DNA of 64,000 nucleotides from Mantamonas sphyraenae. Lineage: Eukaryota; CRuMs; Mantamonadidae. The notes beneath the pieces are model-generated. The model had not been told where the DNA came from, did no database searches, and saw nothing but the letters and a program-made list of their open reading frames with translations. A program made the translations under genes and the position numbers. The DNA is taken from NCBI GenBank assembly GCA_026936335.1, contig JAPMXV010000067.1, forward strand, positions 1 through 64,000, given 5' to 3'. Positions within the stretch are counted from its first letter, which is position 1. Each line of letters opens with the position of its first letter. Of this stretch, positions 25,001 to 35,603 are shown piece after piece.

Positions 25001-28000
25001 CTCCATGCTGGCAACGGCACGGTTGCAGGACACGGTCTGCGTGTGGCACCGAATGGTGACGTGGTGGCAGGTGGCTTCCTGATTGGCGCCATGTTTGGCA
25101 CCAGCTCGCAGCCGGGCAACGTGCAGGACGCATGGGTGGCACGTTTCAACGGAAGCAACGGCGACCTGGTGTGGTCGCACGTGTTTGGCGGCTACGGCAC
25201 ATACGACTGGGTACACGACGTGGTGTTCCTCACCGACGAAACCAGCAACGACGTGGTGATCACAGGCATGACAAACGGCAACGTGACGCTGCCCGCATCG
25301 ATGGCCGGTGCGCCTGTCACGGCATGGCCGGTGATCCACGGCGGTGACGACGGCTTTGTGATGCGTCTGGGCGCCATGGATGGCAAGCCCAAGTGGGTGA
25401 CGGTGCTGGACCAGAGCGCAGCGAACGAGCTGGGCCACGGTGTGGCTGTGGCGTTGGGCGACGACGGTCTGTTGTACACATCGGGTCGCTCGCAAGATGA
25501 TCTTGCCCTGTGGCGCCTGACGCGCGAGGGCACCCTGGTGGACTCGTTGACGCTGGGTGGACCCACTGTGGAGTGGAGCAAGGGTGTGGTGCGCAGCTGC
25601 AACGGCCTGGTCTACGTGTCAGGATCCACGCACGGCGCGTTCCCGGGAATCGACACACCGCACGCCGGTGGCGAGGACATGGTGCTGCTGGCGTTGCAGA
25701 CCGCCACCTTTGGCCCTGTGGTAAACTTTACGCAGCCGAGCACATCGCTGACGTTGCTGGAAGGTGTGGACGCCACCATCAAAGCGACGGCGAGCGACCT
25801 TGACAGGAGCATCTTTTACGGCGTGCCGCGTCCGTATGCGGTGAATGTGACGTGCGAAGCGTGCACGTTGCATGCGCTGTGGATGCCTGGAGCCAACCAG
25901 ATGATGGAAGGCAATGGGACAAGCACGCTGCGCTTCATGGCGCACGAGGCCGAGTTTAACGCCTGGATGGGCGGCGCCGGTGTGCGCTACGTGCAGTGGA
26001 ACGAGTCCAATGTGGCGGTGGACACGGTGCGCATTGGCATGCGCCAGTACGACGGCGTGGCCAGTGTTGCGTCGCTGCCGGTGGTGGTGACACTTGTCAA
26101 CGATCCGGTCCATGTGCTCACGGGTCTGCCTTCGGGGCTGTACAACGTGAGCGAAGAGAGCGCGCTTCCGTTTGGCATTTCCGTCTCCGATGTGGATGCG
26201 GTGCTGGGCGACCTGAGCGTGCATGCCGAGGCCTCGCTGGGTACACTGCGTGTGTTTGCTGGCGTGACCTTTGCCGGCGCACAGGTGAGCGGAAACGACA
26301 CACACGTGCTGAACTTCAACGGCACGCTGGCGCAGGTGAACGCTGCCCTGCTCAGCATGGAGTACCTCGCAGGCAGTCTGCCCGGATTGGACATTGTGCG
26401 TGTCGTTGTGAGCGACAACGGCGCAGGTGGCATCGGTGAGGTGTCCACACGTACATTTGTGTTCAACGTGACCATCCCCAACTCGGGCAACGACCCCGTG
26501 CGCTTTGTGCACCTGCCGCCGTCCTGGTTCACCGTGGCTGAGGACAGCAGCTTCCACGTGCCCTTTATGCGCGTGGCAGACCCCGATGCCGCGGCTGGTG
26601 TGCTCACCCTCAACGTGAGTGCCACGCTGGGCACGGTGGAGCTGGCAGCCGGTGCCGCGGGCAACGGATCCGTGGTGGTGAACAACGGCACGCTGACGCA
26701 GATCAACGCGTTGCTGACAACACTCGTGTACCATGCGCCTGTGCATCACGTGGGTGGCGACACCGTGACTGTGGTGGTGAACGACAACGGCTTCACCGGC
26801 GGCCCTGCCACACAGGCCGTGTTTGTGCTCACTGTCAACGTCACCGCCGTGAACGACCCCGTGCACATTGTTGGCATGCCCACAGAGCTCACTGTGGACT
26901 ATTTGGACAGTGTGCACGTGGCAGGCATCTCTGTGACGGATGTGGATGCCGCACAGGTCGATGGCAACATGCGTTTGGTCATCAGTGCCACCCATGGACG
27001 CCTGTCGACGGTGTCGCATCCAGACAAGCTGCAAATCGATGTGGTGGGCACTTTGGGCTCCATCAACGCCCAGCTGGCCACCCTGCACTACGCAAGCGTC
27101 CCTGGCCTGTCCTCGGGTGTCGATCCCCTCGTCGTCAGCGTCTACGACCTGGGCAACCACGGCGCTGGACCGGCCTACTCGCGCCAGGCGGTGGTCAACG
27201 TCACCGTGGCGCCGTTTGTGCCCACGCTGACCTTTGTGGGCGCAGCCGGCGGCGACTGGAACGTCAGTGCCAACTGGGATGCCGGGCGTGTGCCCAACGC
27301 CACAGACAGTGTGCTGGTTCCCGCAAATGCCTCGGTGGTGCTTTCGCAGGCCACAGTGGCACGCGTGGACCGTGCGCTCGCTTGGGGCAACGTCACCGTG
27401 CTGTCAGGAAGCGTGCTGGAAATCGTGCGTGGCGCAGCTCTCGCAGGCGACACACACGTGCACGGCACAGGCAGCGTGGTGCAGGGTGCGTTCACTGGTG
27501 TTGCGCAGGACCCGCAACTGTGGATGAACACAGTGACACTGTCGGAAGGCGGTGGAGTGAGCGGAAACACGACGCAGCTGCGTGTGGTGAACATCCTGAC
27601 AAGCAACAACGGCGTGTTGAGCGTCGGTGTGAGCACACAGGTGCTGAATGCACGCGTGCCTGCGGGCGGTGTGCTTCAAGTGAACACCGACGTGCAGGTG
27701 ACGGGTGTGTTGGACATGGCATCCAACGCATGGCTGCGTGGAAACGGTGTGACGACGCTGACAGGCGCCGATCTCGGCGGCTCGATGCACACGCTGTCCC
27801 AGGCCCGTGTGAGCAGCCATGTGCATGCCTTTGGCTCCATGGCTGTGCACAACCTGGTGTGTGACAGCAACGCCATCGTGTCCATCTACGGCGAGGCCTC
27901 GCTGTACGGCTCGGTCAACGGCACCGCGGGTGCATGCGAGCTGCGTGTGATGGCAGGAGCCAACGTGACATTGGATGGTGTCGCCACCATGAACAGCAAG

Positions 28001-28429
28001 GTGACCATCATGCACGGCGCAACACTCAAGGGCAACCCTGCCGCACAACCGCCGTTGCGTGCATTCGCAGCGTGGCACGTGGAGGGACAGACGTCGCGTC
28101 TGCGTTTGCATGTGACTGCTTCCACAGTGACGTGGCTCAGCAACGCCGTCCTCGACGACCTCGTCGTGGCCCAGGGTGGCGAGGTGCGCGTCCACAACAC
28201 TGGCGCTCGCTTCGATGCCGTACACATCGGCCAGGGCGGTACTCTGCGTGTCCATGGATCCATGCAAGTGGGTACGTTGACGCTGCTCAGTGGCACGTGG
28301 GAGGTTCTGGGCTCTGTCAAGATGCTGGGCGCCCTGGACCTGCGCGACGGCAGCTTCCTGCGCCATGCAAATGCCACCGTCTATCTGGACACCCCAGTGT
28401 CCTTTGGAGTGGATGCTCAAGGCAAGTGA
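7089..28429 (+). CDS. Giant secreted beta-propeller-repeat (SBBP) protein, about 7,066 aa
   Basis: Exon 1 is 7089-7155 and encodes a signal peptide (MKPSRFFVTISLVLSLIALC, then AA). Exon 2 is 7296-28429, over 21 kb without an intron; the join (GCTGCAG|gtccgt ... ccctctag|ACAC) keeps the frame. The body has about 12 blocks, each about 400 residues of ~50-residue blades such as YGTSxxDxGYSVxVDxxGNxYVxGxTxGxLxG...KxDxxGxxxW, the SBBP/beta-propeller repeat. Blocks begin near 7.3, 8.5, 10.3, 12.1, 13.6, 15.1, 16.6, 18.2, 19.7, 21.2, 22.9 and 24.5 kb. Most are separated by ~110-residue modules (PPxxxGLP ... SCxxCNVNGTG ... LMAAW ... NDTLxVxVxDG). From about 25.7 kb come cadherin-like modules with VSDVDA and FNGTLAQVNA motifs. 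From 27.2 kb there is a repetitive beta-helix-like tail starting near GDWNVSANWD. N-glycosylation sequons are abundant. There is no membrane anchor, so secretion to the surface or matrix is inferred; ligand unknown. The stop is TGA. Confidence 0.85.
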
Positions 28430-28499
28430 TCTGCAGCAACGTGGAGATGAGGCTTTCAATCCATCCAGCAATGCACACGTCCATTTCCCCCCTCTCCCA

Positions 28500-31400
28500 C
28501 TACGACACCCACGGACTCCTGCACAGGGGACACTCGCTCTTGCCCGCACTGCTGAACCACTTGACCAAACACCCGGCGTGGAAGCGCATGTTCTTGCACA
28601 CCCTGCACTGCAGCTTGGGCATCTTGTTGGAAGCATCCATGACAGCGTAGCAAATGGGGCAAGGCTCCACTCCCGCAAACCGCTTGTCGACGCCACTCTT
28701 CCACAGCAGGATTGCGTCCAGTGCACTTCCGTCCCTGAATGCAACCAATGTGTGCATGGCCAACACCCACTGGCTGACCATCGCTTCGCTCATCCCCTTG
28801 TTCCCTCCCTTCACCGCACACACCTTGGCCACCTCCAGAGGGTACGCCTTGGGCAACTCCACACGCACCTGCAGCATCATTTCATCCACGCAGTACTCTG
28901 CTGCCACGGCTCCCCCACCTTCCACCCACACACGAAACTCTTCCGCCTCCGCCTCGTGATCCCGCGCGTACGCTCGCACCTGTTCCATCTCCGCTTCAAT
29001 CAACCCCTCGCTCAGACCGCTCTCCTCCACCACTCGCCGCACCTGCGCCACCACGCCCTTGTCTGCGTATCGCAACCACTCACGCAACTGCGCCGGCAGT
29101 CGCTGCACCGTCCAGCAGAACAGCCGTCCTGCCGTCCTTGCCAATGACTCGCTCCGCACCATCTCTTGCACCCAATCTCGCTTTTCCAGCCACTCGCTGC
29201 CTGTAGAGGCGCCTTGCACGCCCAGAAACGGCACGATGCACGACAACGCGTTGCCCAAAACACCCTCCTTGCTCACGTACTCCACCAGCTCGTTGCGAAC
29301 GTCCACCTCTTCCCAGCACGCCTCCAGCATCTCCAGCACCACACACCACCCACACATCATCCCAAACCGCTCACTGTGCAGCCGTTCGTAGTAGTCCACC
29401 GCATCTTCGATCTCCTCGTCTTCCATCACAATCGTCTCAAACACACGCGTGTCCTCCACCACTGCCGGCACCCTTCCCACAAATCCGTCCATGTTCCTCA
29501 TCACTGTCACGAAGCCACACTTTTGCACCCATTCTCCCTCCTCCTCCAAAAGACCGTACACGCGATCCACGTCCTCCGCGCCGCACACTCTGTCCACCAC
29601 TCCTTCCGTCAGCGCACTCACCACAACCCGTCCGCTCTCACGCCGCACCTCTCGCGACCCTTCCCCTTCCAGCAGCCGCGTCATGCACGCCGCACACACA
29701 CGCTCCACAACCTCCTGCTCCAATCCGCCAAGAGCCCTCTGCACACACCGAAGCACATCCACACGCTCTTCCACGCCCCAACGCTCCACCACTGCTCCCA
29801 ACACACTCCACTCGTGCGCGCCCACGTGTGCCTTTTGTGTGGGCAGCAACACACGCTCCCAAAACACGCACAGGCCATCCGCCACGCTCGCCTCCTCCAG
29901 CGCCTGCCTGCCCACCAGGGCACAAACTTGCTTCCCGACATCCAAAACGTCTTCGTCCCGCAAGTCCCCGTCCTCTTCACCCTCGTTCGACGACGCAAAG
30001 CAGTGGCTGAGCATCGACAACGCTCGGCCCATGTTGCTATTGCCCGCCTCAAACGCTTCCAAGCAGTGCAGCCGGAACTTGAGCATTTCCTGGCTCGCAG
30101 ACACATACTTGGCCAGTGTTGGCATGATAAACGCCACCAACTGTCGCCCCGTTTCACTTTCAAACGACCACACCGCCGGATGGCCCGTGACCTGGCCAAA
30201 CACGCCCTTCGCCGCCATCAGTCGCTCCATCGAGCTTTCTTCCCCTCCAAACACCGCGTCTTCCAACACCAGCTTCAGCGCCCCGGCTCCCACCTCCCCT
30301 TCCTCCACCGCCCAGTTTACACACGTTTCCACCAGCCTCTCCTGTACGCTTGCGGACATCGTGCGCAGCAGCGGCACCATCTCGCCGCGCCAAAACTCCA
30401 CCAATGGCTCCAAGAGGTACGTTTGGCCCAGTGGCGAGCGCAGGGCGCGACGCAGAAACGTACCTGCCCCCGCATCCGACCCGCTGCGCGACATTTGCAC
30501 CACTTTGTACAGATCGCCGGTCCACTGTTGCAACACCGTCACCACCGCCGCCTCCTCCGCTTCCTCGTTGCCCATGCCCACCTCCTCCAGAACCATTTTC
30601 ACACTGAACAGCATGCGCAGCACCACGCGACCATCCCGCTCCACTCCCCGTCTCGCTTCCACCATCTTTGCCGCCACACGCATGGCGCTTTCACCGATGC
30701 CCATCACCACCTCGTGCACAAGGGTCTCGTTGTACAGTCTGCTCGTGTCCTCAATGCTTTCGCACACCACAGCCACCTGCTCGTCCACAAACCGGCCGTC
30801 GCTGCGGTTCACAAAATCGCTCCCCACTCGACGCCACACTTCCCGTGCCACTTTGCCCACAGGCGACTGCGTCACGTACCAAATGCTTGCTGCTTGCGCC
30901 TCAAAGTCCTTGATGGATCGCAGCGAGTCCAGCAGCGAGTCCATGCTCAGCGTCGCGTGTTCCAGAATCTCCGCCTTGTCCATCCTTTGTCCACCCGCAC
31001 GGCCCTTGCGCTTGCGTCCACCTCCGTCTGCGCTGCTGATCATCTGGGTTTCCATCTGCAGTGCAAACACCTTGCGCGCCACATGCCACACCGTCTCTAC
31101 GTCCACATGGTGTGCTGCCAACAAGGCCTCGGCCACAGAAAACACGCGCGCCGTCTCTTCGCTCACCACAAACCCCTCGCTCGTGCCGCTCACTGTGTCC
31201 AGCGAACTCTCCACAGCCTCCACCACCCTCTGCAGCAGCGACTCCTCCACCACGTGTGCACCTGCAGGTGCACGCACACGGAGCACAGCCTCCACCACAC
31301 TCATCTCCTCGGCTCCCAGAGCATCCTCCACAAGTGCTTGCACGTGTGGCAGATCCTTCGCACTCATATGCTCCATCGCTGGCGCTGCACCCACAAATTC

Positions 31401-33224
31401 GCCCACAAACTCACGTGGCACCTGCAACAGCGGTCCATCCAACAGTCCCGCCACATCCTGCGCTTCACTGCCCCAAAAGTACAGCGCTGCGCCTGCCCTT
31501 GTCCCTTTCAGCACCCCCTGCAACCCCACCTCTCGCGCTTCGTCAACCTCCATCAGCGCCGCCTCGCTGCCGCACACCACATCCGCGAGTTCCTCCAGCT
31601 TCTCTTCCTGTGCCAACCTCGTGGCCATGCTCCTCCCAATTTGCACCCCTGTGGCCCGTGTGTGTTCTGCCCTCACCAGCGCCTGCACAAACTGCCGCGC
31701 CTCGCGTGTGTCTGTACATGCCACATGCGCCTCCAGCACCGCCCCTGCTGCCTCCATGGCATCCACCAGACGCACGCCGCGTGCTGCGTGCCCATACAGA
31801 GTGTCCAGCAGACCCACCACCTCGTCTGCCGCAATGCCGTGCGGTTGCACCACCGCCACGCACAGTCGTTCCACCCACTCCTCCACGACGTGCCTTTCCC
31901 AAGCCACACTGCCCACCTCTTCGCCCCACCGCACCAGAATCAACAACAGCACGTCGCACAGAGCCTCTGTCTCCCCGGCTGCCCAAAGTGCATCCGGTAC
32001 ACGCCGCACCACATTCAGCGGCTCCCGTTGCGTTTTCAGATTCCCACTCTTTTTCTTCTTCTTTCCCTTCTTGCTGCTCTTGCCTGAATCCTGTCCAACG
32101 CTCTCTTTCTGGCCACCCTGGCCATCCTGGCCATCCAACACGATCCCCGGCGCCTTGACCGGCAGTCTACTGAGCAGCGTCACCACCGCTTCATACGTCC
32201 CCTCCGCCACATGTCCCTCTTCCAGCGTACGCACCAGCTCGTGGGCCAGCCACAACGGCGCGGTGTCGTGCTCAGCAAACGCCAACCCCACCTCGGCCGA
32301 CTCGGCCACAGCCACCACCGTCGCCCACGCCTCGGCTTGCAACGAAGCAACTTCTTCCTCCACCGCCCTGATGGTTGCCGTCAGCACCGCGTCCAGCCCT
32401 CGCTCCACCACCACCTGTCCAGACAGCGCACACGCTGTGCGCATGAAACTGTACATCGCCCTGCGCACAACCGTCAACTTGCTTCGTGCAAGCTTGAAAA
32501 AGAAGCTCGCTTCGTACAGCGCCCCGAGCTCCTCCGCCACAACCTCCACCGACGACACCTCTCGCAGCACAAACTCCAGTGCCGCCAACGTGCACGACTG
32601 CACACGGCCCAGCTTCTCCGCCACCTCCGTCTCGTTCAGCGCCCGGTCCAGGCCCACCGCCGATTCCGTCAGCCGAAGATTTTCCTCGAAACGAAAGAAC
32701 AGCTCGCCCCGCGCAAACTCCAGCAGCGCCGCACGGCTCTTCACCTGCAACGCTCCCATGGCCTCTTCCGCTGCACGTCGCACACTTGCCACTGGGTCGT
32801 GCACATTGCACAGCCACGCAGGCAGCACCAGCCGCAGATGCGGAGCGTACGCCTTTCCCATACGTGTCACCAGCGTGCCGTGACACACGTTCAGCGTCTC
32901 GCGTACACGACGGTCCACGTCGCTGCTCACCTTTGTGTACGCTGCACTCCACGGTGCCATCGCCAGCTCCAGCTCCTCGTTGCTCAGCTCTTCAAACAGC
33001 GCCTTTAGCGCCCCGAGTGCCTTCAGCTTTGTCGTCGCGTCCTTCTTGCCCAGTCGACGGATGCCTACTTGCACGTCTGCATTCAGGTTGACGTCAAACA
33101 GCTCAAGTTCGTTGGTCGTTGACGCCGAGCTCGAGCCGCCTGCCGCCGCCGCAAAACCCACGAATCCACCCCCAGCATACGCAGTGCTACTCGCTGCCTT
33201 TTGACCTTTCTTCTGTCGCGACAT
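28500..33224 (-). CDS. LTN1: Listerin, E3 ubiquitin ligase of ribosome quality control
   Basis: A single exon of 1,574 residues, near the usual 1,560-1,770 for listerins. Listerin binds stalled 60S ribosome-nascent chain complexes with NEMF and ubiquitinates the trapped peptide. The N-terminus has the family signature: a short basic start (MSRQKKGQK), a Gly/Ala stretch with GFVGF, then LGKKDATTKLKAL. The middle is HEAT/ARM-like alpha-solenoid. The last ~50 residues are a RING-CH/C4HC3-like finger with CPIC, CRVC, FHAGC and CPLC, ending SPWVS. The start is the ATG at 33224; the frame continues upstream only through a non-ATG codon. It ends in TAG, one of only two genes here not ending in TGA. 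The convergent giant gene stops 70 bp away, and the upstream transporter stops only 51 bp before this start. Confidence 0.95.
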   Translation of the reverse strand: MSRQKKGQKAASSTAYAGGGFVGFAAAAGGSSSASTTNELELFDVNLNADVQVGIRRLGKKDATTKLKALGALKALFEELSNEELELAMAPWSAAYTKVSSDVDRRVRETLNVCHGTLVTRMGKAYAPHLRLVLPAWLCNVHDPVASVRRAAEEAMGALQVKSRAALLEFARGELFFRFEENLRLTESAVGLDRALNETEVAEKLGRVQSCTLAALEFVLREVSSVEVVAEELGALYEASFFFKLARSKLTVVRRAMYSFMRTACALSGQVVVERGLDAVLTATIRAVEEEVASLQAEAWATVVAVAESAEVGLAFAEHDTAPLWLAHELVRTLEEGHVAEGTYEAVVTLLSRLPVKAPGIVLDGQDGQGGQKESVGQDSGKSSKKGKKKKKSGNLKTQREPLNVVRRVPDALWAAGETEALCDVLLLILVRWGEEVGSVAWERHVVEEWVERLCVAVVQPHGIAADEVVGLLDTLYGHAARGVRLVDAMEAAGAVLEAHVACTDTREARQFVQALVRAEHTRATGVQIGRSMATRLAQEEKLEELADVVCGSEAALMEVDEAREVGLQGVLKGTRAGAALYFWGSEAQDVAGLLDGPLLQVPREFVGEFVGAAPAMEHMSAKDLPHVQALVEDALGAEEMSVVEAVLRVRAPAGAHVVEESLLQRVVEAVESSLDTVSGTSEGFVVSEETARVFSVAEALLAAHHVDVETVWHVARKVFALQMETQMISSADGGGRKRKGRAGGQRMDKAEILEHATLSMDSLLDSLRSIKDFEAQAASIWYVTQSPVGKVAREVWRRVGSDFVNRSDGRFVDEQVAVVCESIEDTSRLYNETLVHEVVMGIGESAMRVAAKMVEARRGVERDGRVVLRMLFSVKMVLEEVGMGNEEAEEAAVVTVLQQWTGDLYKVVQMSRSGSDAGAGTFLRRALRSPLGQTYLLEPLVEFWRGEMVPLLRTMSASVQERLVETCVNWAVEEGEVGAGALKLVLEDAVFGGEESSMERLMAAKGVFGQVTGHPAVWSFESETGRQLVAFIMPTLAKYVSASQEMLKFRLHCLEAFEAGNSNMGRALSMLSHCFASSNEGEEDGDLRDEDVLDVGKQVCALVGRQALEEASVADGLCVFWERVLLPTQKAHVGAHEWSVLGAVVERWGVEERVDVLRCVQRALGGLEQEVVERVCAACMTRLLEGEGSREVRRESGRVVVSALTEGVVDRVCGAEDVDRVYGLLEEEGEWVQKCGFVTVMRNMDGFVGRVPAVVEDTRVFETIVMEDEEIEDAVDYYERLHSERFGMMCGWCVVLEMLEACWEEVDVRNELVEYVSKEGVLGNALSCIVPFLGVQGASTGSEWLEKRDWVQEMVRSESLARTAGRLFCWTVQRLPAQLREWLRYADKGVVAQVRRVVEESGLSEGLIEAEMEQVRAYARDHEAEAEEFRVWVEGGGAVAAEYCVDEMMLQVRVELPKAYPLEVAKVCAVKGGNKGMSEAMVSQWVLAMHTLVAFRDGSALDAILLWKSGVDKRFAGVEPCPICYAVMDASNKMPKLQCRVCKNMRFHAGCLVKWFSSAGKSECPLCRSPWVS

Positions 33225-33275
33225 TTCCTGTTTACTTTTCTTCTTCGGAGAGCGGTCGTTGCCCCGCACGGCGCA

Positions 33276-35188
33276 TCACTCGACTGTCTGGTAGGAATTC
33301 TTCGTTCCACCCAATGCACTCAACGCGTTGTCGCCGCCGGCCCCCTCTGGCTCTTCGTCATCCATGTCCTTCCCTGCAGTCTCGCGCAACATCAGCGCCA
33401 GCAGCGACGACACAACCGACGCAGCACCATAAATCCCAAGAGGCACTCCTGTTCCGTCGCGCACGAGCACCTGCGCCACATACGGCGTCACCATGCCACC
33501 CACGCGACTCAACGAGCTGCATGTGCCCAGCGCCGTCGAGCGCACCCGTGTAGGGAACGACTCGGGCGTCAACACATACGTTGCCTGGAACCCGCCTGCA
33601 ATCATTGCACGCAGCACAAAGCTGAACACCGCCTCGGTGGGACGCCCAAAGCACGGGATGAGCAGGAAGCACATCAACCCGGCAATCATAAACTCCAGAC
33701 TCAGCGTCTTTTTGCGTCCCAGCCTGTCGATGAACAACACCGTGAAAATCAGGCCCGGCGCCTCGGCTGCACTCGTCACAAGCACCTCAATGTAGTCTTC
33801 CACTGGCAGAGAGCACGCCTGCACACCGCTACGCACCAACGGTTCAACCCCGTACTCGGGACACCGGTTCCCTGCGCGCTCTTCAATCAACAGCTCGTTC
33901 ACCATCAACACCGAACCGTAGTACACAAACGAGTTGGCAAACCACAGAAACCACAGCAGCAGCGTGTTCTTGCGCACCCCGGGCTTGAACAGCTCCCTCA
34001 CGTCGCCCACCTCGTGGCCGTCCTGCGTCGCCGCGCTTTCGCTCACTCCCAGCGTCCAGCCTTCGCTTAGCTGCACTCCGTTCGCCTCTGCAGCCTGATC
34101 CAGCACGCGCTTGGCTCCCTCCAGGTCGCCTCGTGCAAGCAGGTAGCGTGGCGACTCTGGAAGCACCGGGTACAGCAGACAAAGGATCAGGAGGGGCACC
34201 GCCGAAAAGATCAGCAGCCAGCGCCAGCCCAGCGTGGGCATCACCAACGCGGCAATGCCACTCTCAAAGATTGTACCCACCGTCCAAAAGATCTCAATGG
34301 CCACCAAGTACCTTCCTCGCTTACTTGCTGGCAGAAACTCTGCGAAAAGCGTGAACGCCACGTGTGCACCCGCTGCGCCCACACCCACCATGAACCGCAG
34401 CAGCAGCAGCCACTCAAACGACGGCGCAAACGCAGATGCAATCCCAAACACCAGCGTAAACACGCCTGTGCACAGGTAGCCCATTCGCCGACCGTACTTG
34501 TCTCCGATCCAACCCCACAGCGACGCACCCACAAGCATGCCCAGAAACACAAACTGCTCGCATGTAATCCCACACACACACATGGTCGCACACGTGTCAG
34601 CCACACACATCTCCTCTGGCTTCACCATGTCGGCAAGTTCCGCTCGCCCCCTCGTAGCCGCCAACACCTCACCGCGCCTTCCCCTCGCGTCCCCAGCAGC
34701 TCCCACCAGCCTCTTCTCGCACCCCACACCAATCCCATCTCCATGCCATGCCCCACACACCCCTGTGCTCTCCCCGCTCGCACAAAGAGGGTTTTGCTCA
34801 TACCGTCGAGATCATCGCTTCCTGCTCTCGCGTCAGCGCCCATTCACACCGGATGGCCGGCGAGAGAATGCTCAACACCATCAGTTCCATGGCGTCGGCC
34901 ATCTGTGTGGCACATCCACGCACACATGTCAGTGGTCCGCTGCCAATTTCCGCGCCCGGAGCCCACCCCTCTCCAAAAAACCCCGCCACAACCTACCCAA
35001 CAAAGACCTGACAACAACATCATTTTGGCTTGGAACCTGCCAAAGCCCAGCTCGTCCACAACCTCTTCCACAGAGTACACGCGTGCCGGTCCGCCGTCGC
35101 TACCCGAATCACGAAACGTCTGCGCCGCCATGGCGTGTGACCGCTCCTCCTCCTCCAGCTCACTCATGTCTCCATCACCATGCATCAT
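33276..35188 (-). CDS. SVOP: SVOP/SV2-like major facilitator superfamily transporter
   Basis: Three exons on the minus strand: 34997-35188, 34804-34902 and 33276-34553, giving about 522 residues (human SVOP is 548). Introns are 34903-34996 (GTAGGT...CACAG) and 34554-34803 (GTATGA...AGCAG), both phase 0. Exon 1 ends with the SVOP-like segment ELGFGRFQAKMMLLSGLCW. Exon 2 encodes MADAMELMVLSILSPA, the first helix typical of the family. Exon 3 starts FVFLGMLVGASLWG and continues with the loop GDKYGRR, then RFMVGVGAAG, PESPRYLLARGD and a second RLGRKK. About 12 membrane helices are expected. Family members carry organic anions, niacin-like compounds or unknown substrates across membranes; the substrate here is not predictable. 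The exact start is uncertain because several ATGs lie between 35188 and 35130. The stop is TGA. Confidence 0.9.
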
Positions 35189-35603
35189 TCAAATTGGGCT
35201 GGGTTTTGTTGTTCACAATCGCGCGCTCTCCACACACAGCCCCAACCTGCTCCCACAACCAGAAACAAACAGACCCCTGCGTGCTGCGCGGGCCGCGCCT
35301 GACCCTTGCCAGCAGTCGCATTTGATCCTTGTCTGTCCGCTTCTTTGTTTCCAACGGTGCTCTCGCTCCCGCCAAGCTCAGACGCAGCTGTCCCGTGCGC
35401 AGCAGCAGATCTCGCGCCGCCCGCTCAAAAATGTGGTTTCCAGCCCCGTCGTCATAGCTTTGTGGTCCCAGTGTTGTTGCTTTCGTTGGTGCGCCTCTTG
35501 CTTTGAGCTCCCGGCATGTTGTCATCCTTGGAAACACGCCCCACAACCCACCCGTCCTTTCGCCTGCTTGCTTCCATCCCCCGAAAATCCCCCCGTCGGC
35601 CAA
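35189..35603. other. 3' region of the selenoprotein gene and promoter of the SVOP-like gene
   Basis: The 415 bp between the selenoprotein stop and the transporter start contain no credible gene on either strand. On the minus strand this is where the selenoprotein 3' UTR and its SECIS element must lie, followed by the transporter promoter. Two ATGA motifs occur on the minus strand (near 35522-35525 and 35452-35455); only the second has spacing resembling a SECIS core. Confidence 0.5.
35412..35455 (-). ncRNA. Weak candidate SECIS element core
   Basis: On the minus strand, ATGA (35455-35452) is followed by 12 nt, then AAA, then about 22 nt and CGA (35414-35412). This fits the usual ATGA-N10-12-AA-N18-27-GA spacing of eukaryotic SECIS cores. 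Hand folding gives only a broken stem (CGACG against CGGCG with an A-G mismatch, then GCU against AGC around a G-rich internal loop). It lies about 150 nt past the selenoprotein stop, a normal distance. The stem is poor, so this is a candidate only. Confidence 0.22.

Noticed and set aside
29166-32883. Two long plus-strand frames (973 and 1,144 codons) opposite listerin
   Set aside because: Shadow frames of the well-supported LTN1 gene; compositionally biased (Ser/Thr/Pro or His/Gln) with no homology I can see.
33225-33269. 15-residue upstream extension of listerin
   Set aside because: The extension begins at GTG, not ATG. The ATG at 33224 gives the conserved basic N-terminus of listerins.
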